Assembly (NCBI GenBank): GCA_050116035.1
Contig: JASFPJ010000083.1
Coordinates: forward strand, 1 to 11,450
Length of the DNA: 11,450 nt
Source: SOIA01 sp050116035
GTDB lineage: Bacteria > Acidobacteriota > Aminicenantia > Aminicenantales > Aminicenantaceae
Reading direction: 5' to 3'
Under the pieces are notes generated by a model. The model saw nothing but the letters and a program-made list of their open reading frames with translations, was not told where the DNA came from and ran no database searches. The stretch's first letter is position 1. Every line of letters starts with the position of its first letter. A program made the position numbers and the translations under genes. Shown piece after piece: positions 1 to 6,465 of this stretch.

Positions 1-214
1 TTTTGAAATCACGATTTTTTAAAGATAGAGAGATGGTGGCATTTTGAATGGGATTTTGATTGCTATCTGAAACCAAGCCCCAGAGGCTTCCAAAATCCTC
101 AGCTCCTGCATAAGGAGTAAACGACCATAGAAAGACAATTAGAATCAAAAGGACAGAGAATTTATGAAAGCAGGATTCTTTCAATTCACTCGTTCTCCTG
201 TTTTGAATTCTCAT
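1..214 (-). CDS. Exported protein with carboxypeptidase-regulatory-like N-terminus (5' part only)
   Basis: Reading leftward from ATG at 214-212 gives 71 codons with no stop before the window edge, so only the N-terminus is present. The first ~20 residues are polar and basic. A hydrophobic stretch of about 17 residues follows (from FSVLLILIVFLW, residues 19-30), then a likely signal-peptidase site after Tyr-Ala-Gly-Ala (residues 35-38). The mature part begins EDFGSLWGLVSDSNQNPIQN, then ATISL. That G-x-V-x-D...P-I-x-x-A-x-I-x-L pattern is the first beta strand pair of a CarboxypepD_reg-like domain, which commonly heads TonB-dependent receptors and other large surface proteins. The start is uncertain: no Shine-Dalgarno precedes the ATG, whereas AGGAG at 199-195 lies 10 bases before an in-frame TTG at 184-182, which still leaves a complete signal peptide. 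That a protein is encoded and exported is fairly sure; a TonB receptor identity is inference because the barrel lies outside the window. Confidence 0.72.
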   Translation of the reverse strand, partial: MRIQNRRTSELKESCFHKFSVLLILIVFLWSFTPYAGAEDFGSLWGLVSDSNQNPIQNATISLSLKNRDFK

Positions 215-215
215 T

Positions 216-245
216 ATTTTTTACTGATTTGATTCAGACTGTCAA
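216..245 (-). promoter_or_regulatory. Candidate promoter of the leftward exported-protein gene
   Basis: On the minus strand a consensus TTGACA lies at 245-240, followed after 18 bases by AAAAAT (221-216), four of six matches to TATAAT. Transcription from it would begin near or inside the annotated ATG at 214. That fits either a nearly leaderless message or use of the downstream TTG with its AGGAG. The -35 match is perfect but the -10 is weak. Confidence 0.4.
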
Positions 246-307
246 CAGAAAAGAAAAGAGCAGGCCACTTTTTCGGAATTATTTTTATTATTTATTCCTG
301 AATTGAG

Positions 308-336
308 TTTAAAATGAGAAAAGAGAAAAGTATAAT
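308..336 (+). promoter_or_regulatory. Candidate promoter upstream of lpdA
   Basis: A perfect TATAAT at 331-336 is preceded, with a 17-base spacer, by TTTAAA at 308-313 (four of six matches to TTGACA). Transcription would start near 343 and leave a leader of about 165 bases before lpdA. A second, weaker option is TATAAA at 397-402 with TGTTCA at 375-380 and a 16-base spacer. The region 215-507 has no open frame I would call a gene; it holds these sites and the paired palindromes. Confidence 0.4.
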
Positions 337-369
337 AATGCCATCCTTGGACTTTCCGGCTATTTAACC

Positions 370-416
370 TGAACTGTTCATAAAATATGCCGACACTATA
401 AATTGTGAATAGTTCC
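370..416 (+). promoter_or_regulatory. Paired short palindromes, possible operator for lpdA
   Basis: TGAACTGTTCA at 370-380 is a perfect 5-bp inverted repeat around one central base. A related site, TGAATAGTTCC at 406-416, matches it at 8 of 11 positions. Their centres are 36 bases apart. They flank the possible -10 TATAAA at 397-402, the first overlapping its -35 position and the second its expected start point, an arrangement suited to a dimeric repressor. No regulator gene is nearby and the sites are short, so this is only a candidate. Confidence 0.25.
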
Positions 417-507
417 GGAGATTCATTAGCAAATAGATTGCTTCGGAAGAAGATTTTCTATAAAAATAGAGTGAGATCATTTTCTGAATTTTTAAGAGAG
501 AGGAAAA

Positions 508-1914
508 ATGGATAAGAAGTGGGATTTAATCATAATCGGAGGGGGCCCTGGAGGATACGTTGCGGCAATCAGAGGGGCCCAGCTGAAGAAGAAGGTTCTC
601 TTGATTGAAAGGCATAAAATAGGGGGGACATGCATGAATTATGGATGCATTCCTGCCAAATATCTTCTGCATCAGACTAAAATCTATAAAGAACTTAAAT
701 CCAACAGAAATCTGGAAGGGCCTTTAGAAGACATCAAATGCAACTGGAAAAGAGTCCAACAAGAAAAAAGCAGAGCTGTGGAAAGATTGGTCAAAGGATT
801 AGAGTTCCTTCTGCAAAAAAATGGCGTAGAAATAATCAACGGAACGGGGCTCATTAAAGATGGCAATCAGGTGTCAGTCATATCAGAGGGGGAAGATGAG
901 CAGGTCCTTGACGCCGAGAAAATTATCCTCGCTACAGGGAGTCGGCCGGCAGAACTTCCATTCCTAAAACCCAATGGAAAGGAAATTGTGACTTCTCGAG
1001 AAGCGCTTGAATTCGAAGACATTCCTCAAAGGATGATAGTCATAGGTGCGGGCGCAATCGGATTAGAAATGGGAACGATTTACCAGAGGCTTGGCTCAGA
1101 GGTCTCAATTCTGGAAATCCTGCCCACCGTGATGCCCGGTAACGATAAGGAAATAGTGAAACGTCTGGAGCGGATTCTGAAAGCTCAGGGACTCCATGTG
1201 TATACACAAATGAAAATTGAGTCCGGTCAAATCAATGATGGAAAAGTATTGATTAAAGGAATGTGCATGGAATCACAATCTCCTTTTGAGTTTGAAGCGG
1301 AAAAAGTGCTGTTAGCCGTGGGCAGAACTCCCAACTCAGAGGGATTGGCTGTGAAAGATGTTGGACTTTCATTGGATGATAATGGATGGGTTCGTGTCAA
1401 TCCTCAGCTCGAAACAAGTATTTCAGATGTCTATGCCATAGGCGATTTAATCGGGAGGAAACTTCTCGCGCACAAAGCGTCTCATGAAGGTTTGGTTGCA
1501 GTCGAGAATACAGCTGGAAAAAACAAAGAGATGCGTTATGAGGCACTGCCGATGGCTGTATACACTGACCCGGAACTTTCATCAGTGGGTTTAACCGAAG
1601 AAGAAGCCATAGAGAAGGGGATGAAGATACAGACAGGCCTTTTTTCTCTTCAAGCCAATGGCCGAGCGCTCACATTAGGAAGACAGGAGGGAATGGTCAA
1701 GATAATAGCGGATGAGAGAGATCTGGTTGTCGGCGCTCATGTTCTCGCTCCGAATGCGAGTGAATTCATCTCTGAAATCATCCTGGCCATGAACAAGGGA
1801 TTGAAAGTTCAAGATATGGCTTCTTCAATTCACATCCACCCCACTTTATCCGAAGCGGTTATGGAAGCCGCCTTGAAAGTCAAGAATGAGGCCATTCATA
1901 TCCTGAACATGTAG
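508..1914 (+). CDS. lpdA: Dihydrolipoyl dehydrogenase (E3)
   Basis: This flavoprotein (468 residues, usual length for the family) reoxidises dihydrolipoamide to lipoamide with NAD+. It serves as the shared E3 of 2-oxoacid dehydrogenase complexes or the L-protein of glycine cleavage. The FAD dinucleotide-binding motif GGGPGG is at residues 11-16. The redox disulfide is Cys42/Cys47 in GGTCMNYGCIPAK, the ATG motif is at 142-144, the NAD-binding GAGAIG at 180-185, and the second FAD motif YAIGD at 309-313. The interface motif YTDPELSSVGL is at 352-362, and the C-terminal active-site signature HPTLSE (His444, Glu449) is at 444-449. The start follows GAGAGAGG/AGGA with a short 3-4 base gap. No E1, E2, glycine-cleavage or lipoate genes are beside it, so its partner complex cannot be read here. 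A 180-base gap separates it from nuoA. Mercuric reductase and glutathione reductase are unlikely given these motifs. Confidence 0.93.
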   Translation: MDKKWDLIIIGGGPGGYVAAIRGAQLKKKVLLIERHKIGGTCMNYGCIPAKYLLHQTKIYKELKSNRNLEGPLEDIKCNWKRVQQEKSRAVERLVKGLEFLLQKNGVEIINGTGLIKDGNQVSVISEGEDEQVLDAEKIILATGSRPAELPFLKPNGKEIVTSREALEFEDIPQRMIVIGAGAIGLEMGTIYQRLGSEVSILEILPTVMPGNDKEIVKRLERILKAQGLHVYTQMKIESGQINDGKVLIKGMCMESQSPFEFEAEKVLLAVGRTPNSEGLAVKDVGLSLDDNGWVRVNPQLETSISDVYAIGDLIGRKLLAHKASHEGLVAVENTAGKNKEMRYEALPMAVYTDPELSSVGLTEEEAIEKGMKIQTGLFSLQANGRALTLGRQEGMVKIIADERDLVVGAHVLAPNASEFISEIILAMNKGLKVQDMASSIHIHPTLSEAVMEAALKVKNEAIHILNM

Positions 1915-2040
1915 GGGCAAGGATTCTTCACTAACGCCTTGTTTTCCGCGGTATAAGCGTGGTGAGCCGAGTCAAATTTCCAACTTGAATGCCAAAAAAT
2001 CGATGTCTGATCCCTTATTTAAAAAAAAATTTCAAAATGT

Positions 2041-2069
2041 TTGCAAATTTAAAATTATTTTTATAAAAT
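2041..2069 (+). promoter_or_regulatory. Candidate promoter of the nuo operon
   Basis: TTGCAA at 2041-2046 and TAAAAT at 2064-2069 are separated by exactly 17 bases, each with five of six matches to the sigma-70 consensus. An overlapping TATAAA at 2062-2067 is an alternative -10. Transcription would start around 2076, giving a leader of about 20 bases before nuoA. The surrounding 1915-2094 gap is strongly AT-rich in its second half. I see no convincing hairpin-plus-T terminator after lpdA, so read-through from lpdA is possible. Confidence 0.5.
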
Positions 2070-2094
2070 TTATGCCTTTATTTTACGGAAGCTC

Positions 2095-2439
2095 ATGATA
2101 GAACTTTTCCTTGTTTTCCTCGTTTTTGGTTTCCTGGGAGTCGTTTTGATTTTAATGAACAAGTTCCTGGGACCGACGAAAACCAATCCCGCAAAGGAAA
2201 GCCCTTTTGAATGTGGGAGCCCTTATCTTCAGGAAGGCATCAATCCTGTGCCGATTAAGTTTTATGTCGTTGCTTTTCTTTTTCTTCTTTTCGACATCGA
2301 GGTGGTCTTTTTCTTCCCGTGGGCACTCGTGTTTAAAGAAATGGGGACCACAGCTTTAATTATCATGTTTGCTTACATGGTGATCATCGTGCTGGGTTTT
2401 GTCTATGCCTGGAAAAAGGGCGCTTTCCAGTGGGAATGA
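2095..2439 (+). CDS. nuoA: NADH-quinone oxidoreductase subunit A
   Basis: NuoA is a small membrane subunit of complex I at the junction between the peripheral arm and the membrane arm, helping shape the quinone chamber with NuoH and NuoJ. The 114-residue product shows three membrane helices at about residues 3-22, 56-76 and 86-106. The conserved loop signature KESPFECG (34-41, Cys40) sits between helices 1 and 2. KFYVVAFLFLLFDIEVVFF spans helix 2, with the acidic pair Asp67/Glu69. Length is normal. The ATG is preceded by GGAAG only 3 bases away, a tight spacing, but no better start exists and the N-terminal helix begins at once. It opens the operon and is followed by a 36-base gap before nuoB, the largest gap in the cluster. 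Confidence 0.96.
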   Translation: MIELFLVFLVFGFLGVVLILMNKFLGPTKTNPAKESPFECGSPYLQEGINPVPIKFYVVAFLFLLFDIEVVFFFPWALVFKEMGTTALIIMFAYMVIIVLGFVYAWKKGAFQWE

Positions 2440-2475
2440 AGCTTATTGCGTAATCTGAAGTAAAGAAAGACGAAC

Positions 2476-2949
2476 ATGGAAGGAAACTTCATAACTACAA
2501 AATTCAATCATATTCTCGGATGGGCCCGGAAATTTTCCCTTTTTCATTATCCCTTTGTGACAGCCTGCTGTGGAATGGAATACATGTCTGCGGCCTGCGC
2601 GCATTTTGATTTAGATCGATTTGGGGCCGGGTGGACAAGGTTTTCTCCTCGTCAATCCGATATGATGCTCGTTGTGGGGACAATATCCCAGAAGGAGGCT
2701 CCCATTCTACGCACGGTCTATGAGCAAATGACAGAGCCCAAATTTGTCATTGCCTTCGGGACGTGTGCTGTGAGCGGAGGAATTTATGACAATTATGCCG
2801 TTGTTCAAGGCATTGACCAAGTCATCCCGGTGGACGTTTACATTCCCGGATGCCCGCCCCGACCTGAGACAGTTTTGGATGCATTAATCAAACTGCAGGA
2901 AAAGATTCAAAACCAAGAGCAAGATTGGAAATGGAAAAAAAGAAAATAG
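2476..2949 (+). CDS. nuoB: NADH-quinone oxidoreductase subunit B
   Basis: NuoB binds the terminal [4Fe-4S] cluster N2, which hands electrons to quinone at the interface with NuoD. The four expected ligands are visible: the adjacent Cys31-Cys32 in TACCGMEYM, Cys97 in FGTCAVSGG, and Cys126 in IPGCPPRPE. Other family signatures are RFSPRQSD (55-62), YEQMTEPKFVIAFG (82-95) and VVQGIDQVIPVDVY (109-122). The product has 157 residues, typical for the short bacterial form, with a lysine-rich tail. The last 19 bases overlap nuoC in a different frame, which suggests translational coupling. The upstream Shine-Dalgarno is weak (AAAGA). Confidence 0.97.
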   Translation: MEGNFITTKFNHILGWARKFSLFHYPFVTACCGMEYMSAACAHFDLDRFGAGWTRFSPRQSDMMLVVGTISQKEAPILRTVYEQMTEPKFVIAFGTCAVSGGIYDNYAVVQGIDQVIPVDVYIPGCPPRPETVLDALIKLQEKIQNQEQDWKWKKRK

Positions 2950-3410
2950 TCGAGGAACTCAAACAAAAATTCCCTGAGAAGATCAAGGAGACTTCGTCTG
3001 ATTTCGGGGATGACACTGTGATTATAGACAGGGATTTCCTTGGCGAACTTGTTCATTTCCTGAGACAGGAACCCTATGAATACACAATGCTTCTCGACAT
3101 CACCTGTGTGGACTATCTTGGTCGTGAGCCGCGATTCGAGATGGTCTATCATTTGCTTTCTCTTGCAGAGAAGCATCGTTTAAGAATAAAAGTTCCTCTT
3201 TCAGAAAAAAATCTTTCAATCGAGTCTTTGGCTTCCATCTGGAAGAATGCCAACTGGCTGGAAAGAGAGATTTATGACATGTTTGGAGTTCGTTTTTACG
3301 GTCATCCGGACTTGAGACGACTCTTCATGTATGACGGATTCGAGGGCTATCCGTTGCGCAAGGATTATCCGTTGCGCAAGCGCCAGCCGCGTATCCCACT
3401 GAGAAAGTAA
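2931..3410 (+). CDS. nuoC: NADH-quinone oxidoreductase subunit C (30 kDa)
   Basis: NuoC is a peripheral-arm subunit packed against NuoD and carries no cofactor. The frame gives 159 residues from the ATG at 2931, starting MEKKKIVEELKQ. A TTG two codons earlier (2925) is possible but less likely. The complex I 30-kDa signature is clear: NWLEREIYDMFGVRFYGHPD then LRR (about residues 109-131 from this start), followed by YDGFEGYPLRKDYPL. The C-terminus is odd: YPLRKD and YPLRKR are encoded by an almost identical 18-base unit repeated in tandem, and a third PLRK closes the protein. The gene begins inside nuoB and ends one base before the nuoD ATG. It is a separate gene and not a nuoCD fusion as in Escherichia coli. 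Confidence 0.96.
   Translation: MEKKKIVEELKQKFPEKIKETSSDFGDDTVIIDRDFLGELVHFLRQEPYEYTMLLDITCVDYLGREPRFEMVYHLLSLAEKHRLRIKVPLSEKNLSIESLASIWKNANWLEREIYDMFGVRFYGHPDLRRLFMYDGFEGYPLRKDYPLRKRQPRIPLRK
3348..3383 (+). repeat. Tandem 18-bp duplication inside the nuoC 3' end
   Basis: TATCCGTTGCGCAAG occurs at 3348-3362 and again at 3366-3380 without a change, with a period of 18 bases (the spacer triplets are GAT and CGC). It is in frame and encodes YPLRKD then YPLRKR. The first copy plus the following DYPL matches the usual NuoC ending, so the second copy may have arisen by slippage or by codon-level similarity. Confidence 0.85.
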
Positions 3411-3411
3411 G

Positions 3412-4737
3412 ATGTCGACGAGAATCCAGAGAGAAGCGAAAAAAGACAGCCTCTTGATCAACATGGGCCCTTCTCATCCTGCGATGCACGGCACTATCCG
3501 TATCATGGTTGAGCTGGATGGCGAACGGATCCTTAATTCTGAAGTGGAAGTCGGATATTTGCACAGGGGATTCGAGAAAACCTGTGAGAATAAAACGTAC
3601 TTTAACCTCCTTCCATACACCGACCGGATGAATTATGTTTCTCCGCTGATCAATAACCTGGGCTACGCGATGACGATGGAGAAGATGCTGGGGGTTGAAG
3701 TCCCTGAAAAAGCGCAGTTCATTCGGGTCATCCTGAGCGAGCTTTCCCGCATCTCTGACCATCTTACCTGCATCGCAGCGATGGCCATGGAATGCGGAGC
3801 CTTCACAATTCTCTTGTACAAAATGAAAGCGCGTGAGTTCATCTGGGATGTCATCGAACAGACAACCGGAGCCCGGATGACGACTTCTCATATCCGGATC
3901 GGGGGAGTCCGGTCAGACCTCCATCCTGGCTATGAAGAGGCTCTGAATAAAGCAATCGTAGAGACAAGAAAGGTCCTCAAAGATGTGAGCGGCCTCCTGG
4001 ATAAGAATAAAATTTTCCTGGACCGGACCAGAGATATCGCTGTCGTCACCCCAGAGACGGCTATCAACTATGGTTGGACTGGACCCTGCCTGCGCTCCAC
4101 CGGGGTTTACTTCGATGTCCGAAAAACATTTCCCTATTGTGTTTATGACCAGATGGATTTCGAGGTTCCTCTCGGTGAAAGAGGAGATAATTATGATCGC
4201 TACATGGTCCGGATGAAAGAAATGGAACAGAGTCTCCGGATTATCGAACAGGCCATGGAGAAAATACCTAAATCAGCAGCCAGAACCATGGCCAAAGGAA
4301 TGGAACCTGCAGAAGCGATAAAAATGTCGAGAGAGAAGAGGGTAGAAAAAAAGATAATCCTTTCACCCAACTTAGAAGGCTCGGAAAAAGACAAGTATCA
4401 AGATATACTCACCAAGAACACAAAGGTCGTCGTGCCTCCCAAAGAAGACACGTACACCTCCATAGAAGGGCTCATCAGCCATTTCAAACTCTTTATGGAT
4501 GAACATGGTATCAGGCCTCCAAAAGGAGAAGTGTATTTCGCTGTAGAAGGTGGAAATGGTGAGCTGGGGTATTACATCGTTTCAGACGGAACGGATAAGC
4601 CTTACCGTCTGCATGTGAGAGCTCCGTGTTTTCATGTGATGGCCTCTCTAGAAGAGATGATCCATGGACATTATGTCGCGGATGTCATTCCTACCTTTGG
4701 CTCTGTGAATATGATCGGTGGAGAGATGGATAGATGA
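3412..4737 (+). CDS. nuoD: NADH-quinone oxidoreductase subunit D (49 kDa)
   Basis: NuoD forms the quinone-reduction pocket with NuoB and descends from the large subunit of NiFe hydrogenases. MGPSHPAMHG (residues 18-27) and PYTDRMNY (68-75) place His26 and Tyr75 at the positions of Thermus thermophilus Nqo4 His38 and Tyr87, the quinone-headgroup ligands; the 49-residue spacing is identical. Also present are GYLHRGFEK (48-56), TTGARMT...RIGGVRSDL (151-170), FDVRKTFPY (234-242), HFKLFMDEHG (357-366), APCFHVM (404-410) and the terminal GGEMDR. At 441 residues it is long: from the quinone His to the C-terminus it has about 44 residues more than Nqo4. The excess lies mainly in a charged stretch at about 288-338, before VVVPPKED. 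It starts one base after nuoC and its stop overlaps the nuoE start in ATGA. Confidence 0.97.
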   Translation: MSTRIQREAKKDSLLINMGPSHPAMHGTIRIMVELDGERILNSEVEVGYLHRGFEKTCENKTYFNLLPYTDRMNYVSPLINNLGYAMTMEKMLGVEVPEKAQFIRVILSELSRISDHLTCIAAMAMECGAFTILLYKMKAREFIWDVIEQTTGARMTTSHIRIGGVRSDLHPGYEEALNKAIVETRKVLKDVSGLLDKNKIFLDRTRDIAVVTPETAINYGWTGPCLRSTGVYFDVRKTFPYCVYDQMDFEVPLGERGDNYDRYMVRMKEMEQSLRIIEQAMEKIPKSAARTMAKGMEPAEAIKMSREKRVEKKIILSPNLEGSEKDKYQDILTKNTKVVVPPKEDTYTSIEGLISHFKLFMDEHGIRPPKGEVYFAVEGGNGELGYYIVSDGTDKPYRLHVRAPCFHVMASLEEMIHGHYVADVIPTFGSVNMIGGEMDR

Positions 4738-5207
4738 ATCCTGGATTCCCTGAGAAGACACGAAAAAAAATCGATAAGATAGTCGCTCGCTACCCTCAGA
4801 AAGAAGCCGCCATCCTTCCATTGCTCCATATCGCACAGCAGGAATTCGGCTACATCTCCACAGATGCAGAAAAACTAATCGCTGATATCCTGGGAATAAA
4901 ACCTATCCATGTGAGAGAAGTCGTGACCTTCTACAGCATGCTGAACAGAGAACCCATCGGAAAATACTCTATCCAGGTCTGCTCCAACTTAAGCTGCACA
5001 CTTCTCGGATCCGAGAAGTTGATCGATTATTTAAAAGAAAAACTGGGGATTGAGCCAGGGCAGACAACAAAAGATAAAAAATTCAGCCTGTCTCTGGTTG
5101 AGTGTCTGGGGGCCTGCGAACAGGCTCCCTGCATGATGGTGAATTTTGATTACTACGGGAATCTGGATAAGAAAAAGATCGATAAAATCTTGGATGGTTT
5201 GGAATAG
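4734..5207 (+). CDS. nuoE: NADH-quinone oxidoreductase subunit E (24 kDa)
   Basis: NuoE is a thioredoxin-fold subunit of the NADH-dehydrogenase arm that binds the [2Fe-2S] cluster N1a next to the NuoF flavin. The ligands are Cys83 and Cys88 in QVCSNLSC, and Cys124 and Cys128 in VECLGAC. The helical N-terminal part is typical: ILPLLHIAQQEFGYIS (27-42) and REVVTFYSML (61-70). The product is 157 residues, normal length. Its ATG overlaps the nuoD TGA (ATGA), and GGAGAG at 4720-4725 provides a good ribosome-binding site 8 bases upstream, so it can be both coupled and independently initiated. Confidence 0.97.
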   Translation: MNPGFPEKTRKKIDKIVARYPQKEAAILPLLHIAQQEFGYISTDAEKLIADILGIKPIHVREVVTFYSMLNREPIGKYSIQVCSNLSCTLLGSEKLIDYLKEKLGIEPGQTTKDKKFSLSLVECLGACEQAPCMMVNFDYYGNLDKKKIDKILDGLE

Positions 5208-5211
5208 AGAA

Positions 5212-6456
5212 ATGGCTGAAAAAGTCTTGACCCAACACTTCGGCTTGAAAAACTTCTTCAAGATTGATGAGTACGTGAAGAAGGGAGGATACGAAGCTGT
5301 TGGAAAAGCCATGAAGATGAAGCCCGATGAGATTTTAGAAGAAGTGAAGAAAGCGAACCTCAGGGGCCGAGGCGGCGCAGGATTTCCCGCAGGAGTCAAG
5401 TGGGGATTCGTTCCCAAGGTGGATAAGCCGAAATACCTGTGCGTGAATGCCGATGAAGGAGAGCCCGGGACTTTTAAAGACCGCTACATCATGAGCCATA
5501 ATCCCCATATGCTTCTTGAAGGGATCATCATCACTTCCTTTTGCGTCGACATTCACACTGCATTCATATACATCCGAGGTGAATACGAAGCCATAGCTCT
5601 CAGGCTCGAAGAGGCCATCACCGATGCGTACGATAAAGGATTTCTGGGCAAAAACATCCTGAACAGTGGGTTTGCCCTGGATGTGTTTGTCCACCGCGGT
5701 GCAGGAGCTTATATCTGTGGCGAGGAAACAGCCCTCCTGGAGTCGCTGGAGGGAAAGCGGGGGAATCCGCGGCTTAAGCCTCCCTTTCCCGCTTCTGTGG
5801 GTCTTTTCCAGTGCCCCACAGTCATTAACAATGTGGAAACCATATCCAATGTCCCTCAGATCATACTCAACGGAGCTGATTGGTTTATTAAAAAAGGGCT
5901 GCCCAAGGATGGGGGCACAAGAATTTTTGGCGTCAGCGGTATGGTTGAGAAGCCGGGAATTTATGAGCTTCCTATCGGTACAAGCCTGAAAGACATCATA
6001 AATAAGTATGCTGGTGGTGTGAAAAAAGGAAAAAAACTGAAGGCTGTTATTCCCGGAGGAATGTCTGCTCCTGTTCTAAAAGCTGATGAGATAGACATCC
6101 CGATGGATTTTGATTCTCTGGTGGATGCCGAATCCATGCTGGGATCGGCCGCCATCATTGTTATCGATACCGGAACATCCATGCTGGATGTCCTGAAGGC
6201 TGTCACTAAATTCTATTCTCATGAGTCCTGCGGGCAGTGCACCCCGTGCCGAATCGGAACCTCCTGGATCAATAAGATCGTCAAACGGATAGCCGAGGGG
6301 AAAGGAAGCAAAAAAGATTTCGATGAAATCGTGCGGCTGGCATCAAACATCCTGGGGAATACTCTCTGTCCCTTGGGTGATGCGGCCGCCATGCCCATCC
6401 TTTCCATAACAAAAAAATTCAGGAAGGAGCTGGAATCTCGTCTCAAGGCCCAATGA
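5212..6456 (+). CDS. nuoF: NADH-quinone oxidoreductase subunit F (51 kDa, FMN/NADH site)
   Basis: NuoF oxidises NADH through FMN and passes electrons to cluster N3. The FMN/NADH glycine-rich motif is GRGGAGFPAGVKWGFVPK (residues 52-69). The NADH-pocket segments are NADEGEPGTFKDR (79-91) and GAGAYICGEETALLESLEG (163-181), with NPRLKPPFPA at 185-194. Cluster N3 is bound by ESCGQCTPCRIG (Cys340, Cys343, Cys346) and Cys386 in NTLCPLGDAAA. I start at the ATG at 5212, four bases after nuoE, because MAEKVLTQHF begins a normal 414-residue protein and GAG lies just upstream. The same frame is open 22 codons further back to 5146, but that part lies inside nuoE and reads unlike any NuoF N-terminus. The gene is followed nine bases later by nuoG. 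Confidence 0.97.
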   Translation: MAEKVLTQHFGLKNFFKIDEYVKKGGYEAVGKAMKMKPDEILEEVKKANLRGRGGAGFPAGVKWGFVPKVDKPKYLCVNADEGEPGTFKDRYIMSHNPHMLLEGIIITSFCVDIHTAFIYIRGEYEAIALRLEEAITDAYDKGFLGKNILNSGFALDVFVHRGAGAYICGEETALLESLEGKRGNPRLKPPFPASVGLFQCPTVINNVETISNVPQIILNGADWFIKKGLPKDGGTRIFGVSGMVEKPGIYELPIGTSLKDIINKYAGGVKKGKKLKAVIPGGMSAPVLKADEIDIPMDFDSLVDAESMLGSAAIIVIDTGTSMLDVLKAVTKFYSHESCGQCTPCRIGTSWINKIVKRIAEGKGSKKDFDEIVRLASNILGNTLCPLGDAAAMPILSITKKFRKELESRLKAQ

Positions 6457-6465
6457 CAGAAAAGA

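Noticed and set aside
370..380. LexA-type SOS operator upstream of lpdA
   Set aside because: The half-sites GAAC/GTTC are separated by a single base, not the four-base gap of the CGAAC-N4-GTTCG box, and lpdA is not an SOS gene.
508..1914. Mercuric reductase or glutathione reductase instead of dihydrolipoyl dehydrogenase
   Set aside because: There is no N-terminal metal-binding domain and no C-terminal vicinal cysteine pair. The disulfide motif, HPTLSE end and length fit the E3 family.
1915..2000. Rho-independent terminator after lpdA
   Set aside because: The GC-richer piece around 1940-1976 gives no stem longer than a few base pairs and is not followed by a T run.
2925..2930. TTG start for nuoC two codons before the ATG
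   Set aside because: It adds only two residues, and an ATG follows at once with equal or better context.
3348..3383. CRISPR-like or regulatory direct repeat
   Set aside because: There are only two short units, in frame inside a conserved coding sequence, with three-base spacers.
3325..3891. Antisense open frame of 188 codons across nuoC/nuoD
   Set aside because: It lies wholly opposite two well-supported genes, shows no recognisable motif and has a composition expected of a shadow frame. The same holds for the other antisense frames under nuoE-nuoI, the MBL gene and lpdA.
5146..5211. Upstream extension of nuoF by 22 codons
   Set aside because: It overlaps the conserved C-terminus of nuoE and reads unlike a NuoF N-terminus. 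The ATG at 5212 has a nearby GAG and gives the usual length.
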